Below the pieces are notes generated by a model. It was not told the origin of the DNA and ran no database searches. It was given only the letters and a program-made list of their open reading frames with translations. Both the position numbers and the translations under genes were made by a program. 64,000 bases of DNA from Bradyrhizobium mercantei (lineage in GTDB: Bacteria; Pseudomonadota; Alphaproteobacteria; Rhizobiales; Xanthobacteraceae): positions 124,001-188,000 of the forward strand of contig NZ_MKFI01000005.1 of the NCBI RefSeq assembly GCF_001982635.1, in the 5' to 3' direction. Positions 1-8,861 of this stretch are shown here, in pieces; positions within the stretch are counted from its first letter, which is position 1, and every line of letters begins with the position of its first letter.

Positions 1-1
1 C

Positions 2-1261
2 AAGAACATGCTCTCGGTGCTGGCGCAGGTGTTCTACACGGTCTGCCTGGTCACCGTGCTCTGGGCTCTCTACGGCTACAGCCTCGCCTTCACCGGCGGT
101 TCCGACTTCATCGGCGGCTTCTCCAAGGCCTTCCTGATGGGCGTCACGCCGGACTCGAAGGCTGCGACCTTCTCGGTCGACGCCAACATCTCGGAGCTCG
201 TCTATATGTGCTTCCAGATGACCTTCGCGGCGATCACGCCGGCCCTCATCGTCGGCGCCTTCGCCGAGCGCATGAAGTTCGCGGCGATCGCGCTGTTCAT
301 CCCGCTCTGGGTGACCCTGATCTACTTCCCGATCGCGCACATGGTCTGGTACTGGCCGGGCCCGGACGCGATCCAGGATGCCGCCAAGGCGCTCGCCGCT
401 GCGGCTGACGGTGCGGCCAAGACCGCGGCGCAGGCCAAGCTCGACGAGATCAACGCCGATGCCGGCTGGATCTTCAAGAAGGGTGCGATCGACTTCGCCG
501 GCGGCACCGTCGTGCACATCAACGCCGGCATCGCCGGCCTGGTCGGCGCGCTGCTGATCGGCAAGCGCACCGGCTACGGCAAGGAGTTGATGGCTCCGCA
601 CTCGCTGACCATGACCATGATCGGCGCCTCGCTGCTCTGGGTCGGCTGGTTCGGCTTCAACGCCGGCTCCAACCTCGAAGCCAATGGCGGCGCTGCACTC
701 GCCATGACCAACTCCTTCGTGGCAACGGCCGCGGCGGCGCTGGCCTGGATGTTCGCGGAATGGATCATCAAGGGCCATCCCTCGCTGCTCGGCGCACTCT
801 CGGGTGCGGTCGCGGGCCTCGTCGCGGTGACGCCGGCGGCCGGCTATGCCGGTCCGATGGGCGCCATCGTGCTCGGCCTCGTGGTCGGCGTGGTCTGCCT
901 GTTCTTCTGCACGGTCGTGAAGAACGCGCTCGGCTATGACGACTCGCTCGATGTGTTCGGCGTCCACTGCGTCGGTGGCATCATCGGCGCGCTCGGCACC
1001 GGCATCCTGGTCAACCCGGCGCTCGGCGGTGCAGGGATCATCGACTACACCGCGATCCCGCCGAAGGTCGCCGATTACGACTTCGCGGCGCAGATGATCT
1101 CGCAGGTCTGGGGCGTCGGCACCACGCTGGTGTGGTCGGGCATCGGTTCGGCGATCCTCTACAAGATCGTCGACGTGATCGTCGGCCTGCGTGCCAACGT
1201 CGAGACCGAGCGTGAAGGCCTCGACATCACCGAGCACACGGAGCGCGCCTACAACATGTAA
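2..1261 (+). CDS. amtB: Ammonium transporter AmtB, 5' end cut off by the window
   Basis: Amt/Mep/Rh-family channel that conducts ammonium across the inner membrane. The visible 419 codons consist of repeated hydrophobic segments and include the two pore histidine contexts of the family, FAGGTVVHINAG near residue 160 and FGVHCVGGIIGALGTG near residue 320. The open frame runs to the window edge (codons K-N before the first visible ATG at 8). The first visible Met is an internal one, because family members carry a signal peptide and first helix before this point, so the true start lies upstream. In alphaproteobacteria amtB normally follows glnK and is under nitrogen control, but that region is not visible. 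A strong intrinsic terminator follows at 1346-1382. Confidence 0.95.
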   Translation, partial: KNMLSVLAQVFYTVCLVTVLWALYGYSLAFTGGSDFIGGFSKAFLMGVTPDSKAATFSVDANISELVYMCFQMTFAAITPALIVGAFAERMKFAAIALFIPLWVTLIYFPIAHMVWYWPGPDAIQDAAKALAAAADGAAKTAAQAKLDEINADAGWIFKKGAIDFAGGTVVHINAGIAGLVGALLIGKRTGYGKELMAPHSLTMTMIGASLLWVGWFGFNAGSNLEANGGAALAMTNSFVATAAAALAWMFAEWIIKGHPSLLGALSGAVAGLVAVTPAAGYAGPMGAIVLGLVVGVVCLFFCTVVKNALGYDDSLDVFGVHCVGGIIGALGTGILVNPALGGAGIIDYTAIPPKVADYDFAAQMISQVWGVGTTLVWSGIGSAILYKIVDVIVGLRANVETEREGLDITEHTERAYNM

Positions 1262-1345
1262 GAGTTCTCCCGGGGCGCGACCTCCCCAAGCGGTCGTTCC
1301 CAGAACTACGGTCCGGACACATACCCGGCAATGTCCGGGCCGTTG

Positions 1346-1382
1346 AGGGGCTCCAGCGCAAGTTGGAGCCCCTTTCTTTTTT
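1346..1382 (+). terminator. Intrinsic terminator after amtB
   Basis: A perfect 10-bp stem (AGGGGCTCCA at 1346-1355 with TGGAGCCCCT at 1364-1373) closes an 8-nt loop and is followed directly by a T-rich tract (TTCTTTTTT). This is the clearest Rho-independent terminator in the window. Confidence 0.9.
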
Positions 1383-1400
1383 CCGCGGCTTGAGAAAATA

Positions 1401-1435
1401 TTGTCGGAATTGCCTGTCATCGTAGAATGACAGGC
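1401..1435 (+). promoter_or_regulatory. Candidate promoter and overlapping 9-bp inverted repeat before the GFA gene
   Basis: A perfect inverted repeat, GCCTGTCAT (1412-1420) and ATGACAGGC (1427-1435) with a 6-nt spacer, overlaps a plausible -10 (TAGAAT, 1423-1428). That -10 lies 16 bp after a weak -35 (TTGTCG, 1401-1406). The arrangement suggests a repressor site, but an RNA hairpin in the leader is also possible. The gene start is 28 bp downstream. Confidence 0.4.
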
Positions 1436-1462
1436 TACAACCAATAAGAATGGGAGGACGTC

Positions 1463-1867
1463 ATGAAGGTACAAGGCAGGTGCTATTGCGGCAACGTACG
1501 CTATGAGGCCGAGGGCGAACCGATGATGGCGGCGCAATGCCTGTGCCGCGAATGCCAGTACATCACGGGCGGCGGGCCGAACATGTTCATGGCGATGCCG
1601 ACCACCGGCTTCAAATACACCGCAAGCCAACCCAAGCAGTTCACGCGCAAGGACCTCGAGCGCGCCGTGACCCGCGAGTTCTGCCCGGAATGCGGCACCC
1701 ATCTGGTGACCAAGGTGCCGGGCCTGCCCGCCACCATCCTGAAGGTCGGCACCTTCGACGACCCCAGCGTGTTCACGCCTCAGATGACGATCTACACCTG
1801 CGACAAGCAGACCTTCCATCATCTGCCTGACGGCAAGCCGTCGTTCGAGAAGCTGCCGGCGCGGTAG
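1463..1867 (+). CDS. GFA / CENP-V domain protein
   Basis: 134-residue protein of the glutathione-dependent formaldehyde-activating enzyme (GFA) family, a small zinc-binding fold. The cysteine pattern of the family is visible: CYCGNVRYE near residue 8, CLCRECQ near residue 28 and FCPECGTHL near residue 74. The ATG at 1463 has a good Shine-Dalgarno (GGGAGGA at 1451-1457). The family name does not imply proven formaldehyde activity, and most members are uncharacterised. It is transcribed alone behind the amtB terminator. A palindromic repeat follows at 1885-1974. Confidence 0.85.
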   Translation: MKVQGRCYCGNVRYEAEGEPMMAAQCLCRECQYITGGGPNMFMAMPTTGFKYTASQPKQFTRKDLERAVTREFCPECGTHLVTKVPGLPATILKVGTFDDPSVFTPQMTIYTCDKQTFHHLPDGKPSFEKLPAR

Positions 1868-1884
1868 GCGTCGCAGATCCGGCA

Positions 1885-1974
1885 CGTAGCCCGGATGGAG
1901 CGCAGCGAAATCCGGGAACGGTCTCTCCCGCAGAGGCGCCGTTCCCGGATCACGCTCGCTTCATCCGGGCTACG
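1885..1974. repeat. Palindromic repeat family C, copy 1
   Basis: The element begins CGTAGCCCGGATG and ends with the exact reverse complement CATCCGGGCTACG. A second nested complementary pair (ATCCGGGAACGG with CCGTTCCCGGAT) completes a long hairpin. Copy 2 lies at 2318-2407. It fills the gap between the convergent GFA gene and the small gene at 1978. Confidence 0.85.
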
Positions 1975-1977
1975 TAG

Positions 1978-2250
1978 CTACAGTTCGTCGTCTCGAATGA
2001 CACCACCCAGTCGAGCTTGCAGCTTGCGCAGGACACTCAGGACCAGCTCGTCCTGATGGAAGTGGCGGCCACTCATATCTGCCTGAACACATGAACCTCC
2101 GTCAGTTGCGTCTGCGATGCTGAAATATGCAACCGGGGTCTCGTCATCCGCCAGGAGCAACCATGGATCGACTTGGCGTGGAAGCACCGCAGATAGCTCG
2201 CTCCGGACAAGCGACACCTCGCCCAGCTCTTCGAGAAAATAGCTCTTCAT
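1978..2250 (-). CDS. Small hypothetical protein, 90 aa
   Basis: I do not recognise a family. The ATG at 2250 has a weak upstream purine run (GAAAG). The product is soluble-looking, without a signal peptide or membrane segment, and is acidic overall. Both flanks are repeat elements (1885-1974 and 2318-2509). The stop codon sits only a few bases beyond the first repeat. It may be a real orphan gene or a decayed one, and base use is less GC-biased at third positions than in neighbouring genes. Confidence 0.5.
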   Translation of the reverse strand: MKSYFLEELGEVSLVRSELSAVLPRQVDPWLLLADDETPVAYFSIADATDGGSCVQADMSGRHFHQDELVLSVLRKLQARLGGVIRDDEL

Positions 2251-2317
2251 CGATCTTTCGCGCTCGAGAATACACCCGGACTAGCCCTTGCCCCGACAAC
2301 TGCCGCGACCACCAGCG

Positions 2318-2407
2318 CGTAGCCCGGATGAAGCGTAGCGCAATCCGGGAACGACGTCTGCGCAGGAGAGACCGCCCCGGATTTCGCTACGCTTCATCCG
2401 GGCTACG
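2318..2407. repeat. Palindromic repeat family C, copy 2
   Basis: Same ends as the copy at 1885-1974 (CGTAGCCCGGATG ... CATCCGGGCTACG), with long complementary arms (AAGCGTAGCGCAATCCGGG against CCCGGATTTCGCTACGCTT, imperfect). It lies upstream of the small gene at 1978-2250. Confidence 0.85.
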
Positions 2408-2417
2408 GCGCCGCGCG

Positions 2418-2509
2418 CTCGTCATGGCCGGGCTTGACCCGGCCATCCATCTTGCTTCGCGAGACTCTTTTCCGATGATGGATGCCCGGTTAAGCCCGGG
2501 CATGACGAG
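2418..2509. repeat. Palindromic repeat family D
   Basis: Starts CTCGTCATGGCCGGGCTTG and ends with the near reverse complement AAGCCCGGGCATGACGAG. Inner complementary arms (GGCCATCCAT / ATGGATGCCC) allow a long hairpin. It stands 10 bp after family C copy 2 and ends 5 bp before the stop codon of the NUDIX gene. Confidence 0.8.
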
Positions 2510-2514
2510 TTGCT

Positions 2515-2988
2515 TCAGTCGATCAGAACTTCCTCATCGGGCAACGCGCTCGGTGCGCCGTCGCGCAGATAGCCTTCAAGGATCGTGGCAAGCGAAAACG
2601 GGGTAAGCCGCTCTTCGGCGCTCGCGAGATCGGCGACCGGCCACCAGCGGAAGCAGTCGAGCACCTTGGCCTCGGCGTCGTCGGCCATGACAGGCGCGAA
2701 TCGATCGGCGTGAACGATCCGGTACTCTTCCTTCTGGGAGATCCGCCGGCCGCCCCAATTGAAGGTGTGGTGACGCCGCCAGACGGTTGGGCCGGGCTCG
2801 AAATCGAGCAGTCCCAATTCCTCGGCCAGTTCGCGCTGCAACGTCGCTTCCGGCGTCTCGTCGCCCTCGATGCCGCCGCCGGGAGCGACCCAGAAGCAGT
2901 CGCCGCCATGCGGCGGGCGGATCCGCAGCAGCAGGACTTCGCGCTCGGCCGTGATGATGAGCGCCCTCACGGCGCGGCGGTGGATCAT
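2515..2988 (-). CDS. NUDIX hydrolase
   Basis: Hydrolase of the nucleoside-diphosphate-linked superfamily, about 157 residues. The Nudix box GX5EX7REUXEEXGU is intact: GGIEGDE near residue 38, then REL-A-EE-L-GL near residues 51-60, giving the metal-binding glutamates. The substrate cannot be read from sequence. I prefer the ATG at 2988 over the TTG at 3000. Neither has a good ribosome-binding site. It appears to be a single-gene unit that runs into repeats at its 3' end. Confidence 0.85.
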   Translation of the reverse strand: MIHRRAVRALIITAEREVLLLRIRPPHGGDCFWVAPGGGIEGDETPEATLQRELAEELGLLDFEPGPTVWRRHHTFNWGGRRISQKEEYRIVHADRFAPVMADDAEAKVLDCFRWWPVADLASAEERLTPFSLATILEGYLRDGAPSALPDEEVLID

Positions 2989-3177
2989 GTCCAGGAGCAA
3001 TTCGGAGCAATTTCGGTGCGATTTTCTCAGGCCAGCGCTGATATCACGCGGCGGCCGATCGTGCCGCGCCGCCGATGGTTAATCGCGTCTTAACCTCGCC
3101 CTATCTATGGTGATTTGATCGGTTTACGGTCGGCGCCCCTACCCTCCGACCGCAGTGAAAGTACTGGCATTTCAACC

Positions 3178-4404
3178 ATGGCAATGACCGCCTCATCCGG
3201 CTTGGCGCAGGGCGCCGGCGATGTCGCATCCGCCGGCCAGGCCGAGCGTTCCCCGTTCTTGCGTACGACCGAGCTGCTGGCGCCCTATCAGCCCGCCAAG
3301 CCCTTGATTACGCTGTCATTAGGTGAGCCGCAGCACCCGGTGCCCGATTTCGTCGGGCCGGTGCTGGCAAAATATACCGCTGATTTCGGCCGCTACCCGA
3401 TCGCCAAGGGCATCGAGCCGTTCCGCCGCGCGGTCGCGGCCTGGCTCGGAAGCCGGTTCCAATTGCCGCGCCCGGTCGACCCCGAGAGCGAGGTCATGGT
3501 CTTGAACGGCAGCCGCGAGGGGCTGTTCTTCGCCGCGATCACGGCGTCGCGCTACGTCTCGCCGCGCAAGGGCCGGCCGGCGATCCTGATGCCGAATCCG
3601 TTCTATCCGGCCTACGGCGCCGGCGCCCGCGCGGCCGGCTGCGAGCAGATCTATCTGCCGACCACGCTCGCCAACGGCTTTCTGCCCGACCTTGATTCGA
3701 TCGACGAGGCGACGCTGGCACGCACCGTCGCCTTCTTCATCGCCTCGCCCGCCAATCCGCAGGGCTCGGTGGCCTCGCGCGCCTACTTCACGCGGCTGAA
3801 AGAGCTCGCCGACCGCCATGGCTTCATGATCCTGAGCGACGAGTGCTATTCGGAGATCTACACCGGCGAGGCACCGGGCAGCATCCTCGAATGCGCCGGT
3901 CCCGACTTCAGCAATGTCGTTGCGTTCCAGTCGCTGTCGAAGCGTTCGAGCCTGCCGGGCATGCGCGTCGGCTTTGCCGCGGGCGACGGGAAATTTCTCG
4001 CCGCGTTCCACGAGCTGCGCAATGTCGCAGCACCTCAGGTGCCGGTGCCGCTCCAGCATGTCGGCGTCGCCGCCTATAGCGACGAGGCGCATGTCGAGGA
4101 GAACCGCAGGCTCTATCGTATCAAGTTCGATTTCGCCGACCAGATCCTCGGCAACCGCTACGGCTACAAGCGGCCGGCCGGCGGCTTCTGCGTCTGGCTC
4201 GACGTCTCCGATCGCGGCGGCGACGAGGCGGCTGCCGTCAGGCTCTATCGGGACGCCGGCGTTCGCGTGATCCCCGGCAGCTATCTGGCGCGCCAGCAGA
4301 ACGACGGTTCCAATCCGGGCGCGGGCTATATCCGCCTTGCGCTCGTCTCCGACAGTGAATCCACGGCCGAGGCGATGCATCGCCTGGTCGAAACCCTGGG
4401 TTAA
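3178..4404 (+). CDS. Class I/II PLP-dependent aminotransferase
   Basis: Fold-type I aminotransferase of about 408 residues. The PLP-lysine context [15 protein letters not shown] is visible near residue 257. The SPANPQGS motif and the C-terminal arginine region (YIRLALV) are also present. It resembles enzymes annotated as succinyldiaminopimelate or aspartate/alanine aminotransferases, and the substrate is uncertain. The frame is open back to an upstream start at 3115, but that extension looks non-conserved, so the ATG at 3178 (or 3184) is preferred. It lies 22 bp upstream of ftsK and probably shares its transcript. Confidence 0.85.
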   Translation: MAMTASSGLAQGAGDVASAGQAERSPFLRTTELLAPYQPAKPLITLSLGEPQHPVPDFVGPVLAKYTADFGRYPIAKGIEPFRRAVAAWLGSRFQLPRPVDPESEVMVLNGSREGLFFAAITASRYVSPRKGRPAILMPNPFYPAYGAGARAAGCEQIYLPTTLANGFLPDLDSIDEATLARTVAFFIASPANPQGSVASRAYFTRLKELADRHGFMILSDECYSEIYTGEAPGSILECAGPDFSNVVAFQSLSKRSSLPGMRVGFAAGDGKFLAAFHELRNVAAPQVPVPLQHVGVAAYSDEAHVEENRRLYRIKFDFADQILGNRYGYKRPAGGFCVWLDVSDRGGDEAAAVRLYRDAGVRVIPGSYLARQQNDGSNPGAGYIRLALVSDSESTAEAMHRLVETLG

Positions 4405-4426
4405 TCGCGAAGCGCGAAGATTGAGT

Positions 4427-6901
4427 ATGCCAGCGATCGAACGTGTCATCCCCCTGGTCGGCCATCTGCCGCTCTCGTTGCGCGAGGCGCTGGCCCGACG
4501 GCTGCGCGAACTCACCGGGCTCGGCCTGATCGCGCTGTCAGGCGCCATCGCTGCGGCGCTGATGACCTGGTCGGTGCAGGATCCGTCGCTCAGCCACGCC
4601 ACCTCGCGCGCGATCCGCAACGTGCTCGGCTATCCCGGCGCGATCGGCGCCGACCTGTTGATGCAGATCCTCGGCCTCGGCGCGATCATGCTGGTGCTGC
4701 CGGTCGCGGTGTGGGGCTGGCGGATGCTGACGCATCGTCCGTTCGACCGCGAGGCGCTGCGGCTCGGCTGCTGGATCCTGTGCACGGTGATCGCGGCGGG
4801 CTTCGCCAGCTGCTGGCCGCACAACACCTCATGGCCGCTGCCGACCGGGCTCGGCGGCGTGGTCGGCGACGCGCTGCTGCGCGCGCCTGCCGTCGTGTTC
4901 GGCCCGCCCGGCTTCCTCTATCGCGTCGTGCTCGGCCTGATCCTGTTCGTCGCGATGACTGCGTGCTTCCTGTTCGCCTGCGGCTGGGGCGCCAAGGAGC
5001 AGGACGACGAGCTGACGCCGATCACTGACGAGGACGAGCCGTTCGTCGAGGACGAAGACAACGACCGCAGCTCGGTCTCGCTGGGCTGGCTGTTCCATGC
5101 GCTGATGAGCGCGAAAGCGCGGCTCGGCTGGCTGTTCTCCACCGCCTATAGATCGCTGGTGTCGAGCGGATCGCAGGGCCGCAGCGCCGCCTTCGAGCGC
5201 CAGGAGCCGAATATCGGCGGCGGCCGCGCGGCGCCCTCGATCGCGCCCGCGCATGAAGATCACGACGAGGACGACGCCGAGGATCCCGGCGACGACGAAG
5301 AGGAAGAAGAGGACGAGGAGGAAGCTCCCGCCGCCCGCGCCCCGCGCAAGAAGGCCGAGCCGAAGCCGAAGAAGAAGAACTCCGACAAGTTCGAGCTGCC
5401 GTCGGTCTCCGTGCTCAGCGCGCCGAAGGCGAGCGATCGCCAACCGCTGAGCAAGGCCGAGCTCGAAGCCAATTCGCGCGCGCTCGAAGGCGTGCTGCAG
5501 GATTTCGGCGTGCGCGGCGAGATCGTGAAAGCCAACCCGGGCCCGGTGGTCACGCTGTACGAGCTCGAGCCCGCGCCCGGCATCAAGTCGTCGCGCGTGA
5601 TCGGCCTGTCGGACGACATCGCGCGCTCGATGAGCGCGCTGTCGGCGCGCGTCGCCGTGGTCGCCGGCCGCAACGCGATCGGCATCGAGCTGCCGAACGC
5701 GCATCGCGAGAAGGTTTACCTGCGCGAGCTCCTGGTCGCCAAGGAGAGCGTCGATTCGGTTGCGAAGCTGCCGCTGTGCCTCGGCAAGACGATCGGCGGC
5801 GATCCCGTCATCATCGATCTGGCCCGCACGCCGCACATGCTGATCGCCGGCACCACCGGCTCCGGCAAATCGGTCGCGATCAACACCATGATCCTGAGCC
5901 TGGTCTACCGGCTGCGCCCGGACCAGTGCCGCCTGATCATGGTCGACCCGAAGATGCTCGAACTTTCGGTCTATGACGGCATCCCGCATTTGCTGACGCC
6001 CGTCGTCACCGATCCGAAGAAGGCGGTGGTGGCGCTGAAATGGGCCGTGCGCGAGATGGAAGAGCGCTACAAGCGGATGGCCAAGCTCGGCGTGCGCAAC
6101 ATCGACGGCTACAATGCCCGCCTCGTCGAGGCCAAGGGCAAAGGCGAAGAGCTGACGCGCACCGTGCACACCGGCTTCGACAAGGAGACCGGCAAGGCGA
6201 TCTACGAGGAAGAGAAGCTCGACCTCGAGCCGCTGCCCTATATCGTCATCATCGTCGACGAAATGGCCGACCTGATGATGGTCGCCGGCAAGGACATCGA
6301 AGGCGCGGTGCAGCGCCTCGCGCAGATGGCGCGCGCCGCCGGGTTGCATGTGATCCTCGCCACACAGCGTCCGTCGGTCGACGTCATCACCGGCACGATC
6401 AAGGCGAACTTCCCGACCCGCATCGCCTTCCAGGTGACGTCGAAGATCGACAGCCGCACCATCCTCGGCGAGATGGGCGCCGAGCAGCTGCTCGGCCAGG
6501 GCGACATGCTCTATATGGCGGGCGGCGGCCGCATCAGCCGCGTGCACGGCCCGTTCGCTTCCGACGAGGAAGTCGAGAAGGTGGTGCGCCACCTCAAGAC
6601 GCAAGGCGCCCCGGAATATCTCGAAGCGGTCACGGCGGAAGAGCCGAGCGAGGAAGACGGCGCGGTGTTCGATGCCACCGGCATGGGTGGCGACGGCGGC
6701 GGCGACCTGTTCACGCAGGCGGTTGCGATCGTCAAGCGCGACCGCAAGGCGTCGACCTCCTACATCCAGCGCCGGCTGCAGATCGGCTATAACCGCGCCG
6801 CCTCGTTGATGGAGCGGATGGAACTTGAGGGCATCGTCGGCCCGGCGAATCACGCCGGAAAGCGCGAAATCCTGGTCGGGGAGGAAGAAGGCCAGTTCTG
6901 A
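4427..6901 (+). CDS. ftsK: DNA translocase FtsK
   Basis: Septum-anchored DNA pump that segregates chromosome termini during division. The N-terminal part (about residues 25-190) has four or more membrane segments. A charged linker follows, with a striking Asp/Glu run and then Lys/Arg-Pro stretches. The motor has Walker [10 protein letters not shown] near residue 474 and Walker [13 protein letters not shown] near residue 605. The C-terminal winged-helix gamma domain ([18 protein letters not shown]) that reads KOPS sites is present. About 824 residues. The frame extends upstream into the aminotransferase gene, but the ATG at 4427 is the sensible start, just after that gene ends at 4404. Confidence 0.95.
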   Translation: MPAIERVIPLVGHLPLSLREALARRLRELTGLGLIALSGAIAAALMTWSVQDPSLSHATSRAIRNVLGYPGAIGADLLMQILGLGAIMLVLPVAVWGWRMLTHRPFDREALRLGCWILCTVIAAGFASCWPHNTSWPLPTGLGGVVGDALLRAPAVVFGPPGFLYRVVLGLILFVAMTACFLFACGWGAKEQDDELTPITDEDEPFVEDEDNDRSSVSLGWLFHALMSAKARLGWLFSTAYRSLVSSGSQGRSAAFERQEPNIGGGRAAPSIAPAHEDHDEDDAEDPGDDEEEEEDEEEAPAARAPRKKAEPKPKKKNSDKFELPSVSVLSAPKASDRQPLSKAELEANSRALEGVLQDFGVRGEIVKANPGPVVTLYELEPAPGIKSSRVIGLSDDIARSMSALSARVAVVAGRNAIGIELPNAHREKVYLRELLVAKESVDSVAKLPLCLGKTIGGDPVIIDLARTPHMLIAGTTGSGKSVAINTMILSLVYRLRPDQCRLIMVDPKMLELSVYDGIPHLLTPVVTDPKKAVVALKWAVREMEERYKRMAKLGVRNIDGYNARLVEAKGKGEELTRTVHTGFDKETGKAIYEEEKLDLEPLPYIVIIVDEMADLMMVAGKDIEGAVQRLAQMARAAGLHVILATQRPSVDVITGTIKANFPTRIAFQVTSKIDSRTILGEMGAEQLLGQGDMLYMAGGGRISRVHGPFASDEEVEKVVRHLKTQGAPEYLEAVTAEEPSEEDGAVFDATGMGGDGGGDLFTQAVAIVKRDRKASTSYIQRRLQIGYNRAASLMERMELEGIVGPANHAGKREILVGEEEGQF

Positions 6902-7001
6902 TCGGGGGCGATCATCACGGAAAAACCATATCTCCCTCGGAAGAGGCGGGATAGAATCCGGCCAAGCGGGACGAGCGTCGAACAGAGACCTGACATATCT
7001 G

Positions 7002-7823
7002 ATGGCAAAATACCTCATTGACCGCGGCGCGCGCACTGCGCTGGCTCTTCTCGTCACCGCCGCGATCGCCGGCGGCGCGACTGCGCAGAATGCGCCGGCG
7101 CCGAAATCCGCACCCAACGCAGGATCCAAGACTGCGCCGAAGGCCAAGGACGCCGGCGCGCAGAGCAATGCGGACAAGGGCCCGACCACCACGGGCGCCA
7201 CCCAGGCACCGCCCAACCCGGTGATCCCCGATCCGCGCCGCAACGTCCCTGCCAATATCTTCCAGACCTTCGACGCCAACCAGAAGGCACAGGCCGCCAA
7301 GGTCTCGGCCTATCTGTCGTCGCTGCAGACGCTGGTCGGGAATTTCGTCCAGGTCGGTCCCGACGGCACCAAGACCAAGGGCGATTTCTACATCCAGAAG
7401 CCGGGCAAGCTGCGCTTCGAATATGACGATCCGAGCACCATCGAGGTGATCGCCGACGGCTCGTCGGTCGCGGTGCGCGACCGCAGGCTCGCCACCCAGG
7501 ACGTCTATCCGCTGTCGCAGACCCCGCTGCGCTATCTGCTGTCGGACCGCATCGACCTGATGAAGGACACCAACGTCATCAGCGTCACCGCCGACGACGT
7601 GTTCGTCAGCATCACGATCGAGGAGAAGCAGGCGCTGGTCGGCACCAGCCGCTTCCTTTTGATGATTGGCGCCAAGGACGGCAAGCTCAAGCAGTGGACC
7701 GTCACCGATCCCCAGGGCTACGACACGACCGTTGCAGTCTACAATCTCGACGTGACGCAGAAGCCCGATCCGGGGCTGTTCAAGATCGACTTCACGACCT
7801 ATCCCGGCTCCTCGCCGGGCTAA
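7002..7823 (+). CDS. lolA: Outer-membrane lipoprotein carrier LolA
   Basis: Periplasmic chaperone that moves lipoproteins from LolCDE to the outer membrane. A signal peptide (RTALALLVTAAIAGGATA near residues 10-25) is followed by an Ala/Pro/Lys-rich low-complexity stretch to about residue 75. The LolA fold follows (VQVGPDGTKTKGDFYIQKPGK, FEYDDPSTIEVIADGSSV). At 273 residues it is longer than enteric LolA because of that insertion. The ATG at 7002 is chosen because the upstream extension overlaps ftsK and would hide the signal peptide. It lies 100 bp after ftsK on the same strand. Confidence 0.9.
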   Translation: MAKYLIDRGARTALALLVTAAIAGGATAQNAPAPKSAPNAGSKTAPKAKDAGAQSNADKGPTTTGATQAPPNPVIPDPRRNVPANIFQTFDANQKAQAAKVSAYLSSLQTLVGNFVQVGPDGTKTKGDFYIQKPGKLRFEYDDPSTIEVIADGSSVAVRDRRLATQDVYPLSQTPLRYLLSDRIDLMKDTNVISVTADDVFVSITIEEKQALVGTSRFLLMIGAKDGKLKQWTVTDPQGYDTTVAVYNLDVTQKPDPGLFKIDFTTYPGSSPG

Positions 7824-7864
7824 CGCACTCTTCTCCCTCGCCTGTGGACAATTGAAACCCCCAC

Positions 7865-7892
7865 TGAGAACCATGCTAAGACGCGGTTCTCA
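7865..7892 (+). promoter_or_regulatory. Hairpin abutting the xthA start codon
   Basis: TGAGAACC (7865-7872) and GGTTCTCA (7885-7892) form a perfect 8-bp stem with a 12-nt loop whose last base is the A of the xthA ATG. No Shine-Dalgarno sequence is visible here, so the structure sits where ribosomes must land. Confidence 0.4.
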
Positions 7893-7900
7893 TGCGGTTC
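7886..7900 (+). promoter_or_regulatory. LexA-box match over the xthA start
   Basis: GTTC-N7-GTTC, the consensus reported for LexA in alphaproteobacteria, is matched exactly at 7886-7900 and spans the xthA start codon (ATG 7892). A match of eight fixed bases is expected about once per strand in 64 kb by chance. Only its place at a DNA-repair gene makes it notable. Confidence 0.35.
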
Positions 7901-8707
7901 TCCGTCACCACCTGGAACATCAATTCGGTGCGCCTGCGCATCGACATCGTCGCCAAGTTCCTGAAGAGCGCGCGGCCCGACGTGCTGTGCCTGCAGGAGA
8001 CCAAATGCATCGACGATGCGTTTCCGCTGAAGCGCTTCAAGCGGCTCGGCTATGAGCACGTCGCGCTGAACGGACAGAAGGGCTATCACGGCGTCGCCAT
8101 CGTCTCGCGGCTGCCGTTCGAGACGACCGACATCCGCACCTTCTGCGACAAGATCGATTCGCGGCACATCTCGGTTTCGTTCGGCGAGAAAGCGCAGCTG
8201 TCAAAGCCCTTGGTGCTGCATAATTTCTACGTCCCGGCCGGCGGCGACATTCCCGATCCCGCGCTCAATCCGAAATTCGAGCACAAGCTGCAATTCCTCG
8301 ACGAGATGAAGGCCTGCGAGCCGCTGCATCCGCGCGGCGAGGACCGCCACATCCTGGTCGGCGACCTCAACGTCGCGCCGCATGAGAACGACGTGTGGTC
8401 GCACAAGCAGCTGTTGAAGGTGGTCTCGCACACGCCGGTCGAGACCGAGAAGCTGCTCGCCGCGCAAGCGCATGGCGAATGGTTCGACATCGCGCGCGAG
8501 CGGATCCCGATGTCGGAGAAGGTCTACACCTGGTGGAGCTATCGCGCCGCGGACTGGACCGTCGGCGACCGCGGCCGCAGGCTCGACCACATCTGGGTCT
8601 CGCGCGCACTGAAGGACCACGTCAGCGACTTCAAGATCACCCGCGACGCCCGCAGCTGGGAGCGCCCGTCCGACCATGTGCCGGTGACCGCGGTGATGGA
8701 GGTTTGA
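7892..8707 (+). CDS. xthA: Exodeoxyribonuclease III (AP endonuclease)
   Basis: Mg-dependent AP endonuclease / 3'-5' exonuclease of base-excision repair, 271 residues, the usual length. Catalytic motifs of the ExoIII family are all present: TWNINSVR (Asn near residue 9), CLQETK (Glu), GDLNVAP (Asp-Asn near 153-155), LDHIW and the C-terminal SDHVPV (catalytic His). It starts 68 bp after lolA at an ATG without a clear Shine-Dalgarno and within a hairpin. Its 3' end faces a repeat element and the convergent cNMP-binding gene. Confidence 0.95.
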   Translation: MRFSVTTWNINSVRLRIDIVAKFLKSARPDVLCLQETKCIDDAFPLKRFKRLGYEHVALNGQKGYHGVAIVSRLPFETTDIRTFCDKIDSRHISVSFGEKAQLSKPLVLHNFYVPAGGDIPDPALNPKFEHKLQFLDEMKACEPLHPRGEDRHILVGDLNVAPHENDVWSHKQLLKVVSHTPVETEKLLAAQAHGEWFDIARERIPMSEKVYTWWSYRAADWTVGDRGRRLDHIWVSRALKDHVSDFKITRDARSWERPSDHVPVTAVMEV

Positions 8708-8727
8708 GGCTCTCGCCGAATCGGAAA

Positions 8728-8835
8728 CCGTCATCCTGAGGTGCGAGCGGAGCGAGCCTCGAAGGATGAATCGGCCCCACTGGTGGCCGTCGACCCTTCG
8801 AGACGCGCGCAAGAGCGCGCTCCTCAGGGTGACGG
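8728..8835. repeat. Palindromic repeat family A, copy 1
   Basis: Begins CCGTCATCCTGAGGTGCGAG and ends with CTCCTCAGGGTGACGG, its imperfect complement. The inner segment CCTCGAAGGAT pairs with CCCTTCGAG. Further copies are at 11765-11869 and 37290-37415. It occupies the gap between xthA and the convergent gene at 8862. Confidence 0.85.
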
Positions 8836-8861
8836 ATCATTGAACTGCCGGTAACAGCGGG

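Noticed and set aside
4829-7300. A long minus-strand open frame of 823 codons opposite ftsK and lolA
   Set aside because: It is antisense to two clear genes, rich in Arg/Asp/His/Gln in the way of high-GC reverse-frame shadows, and matches no family.
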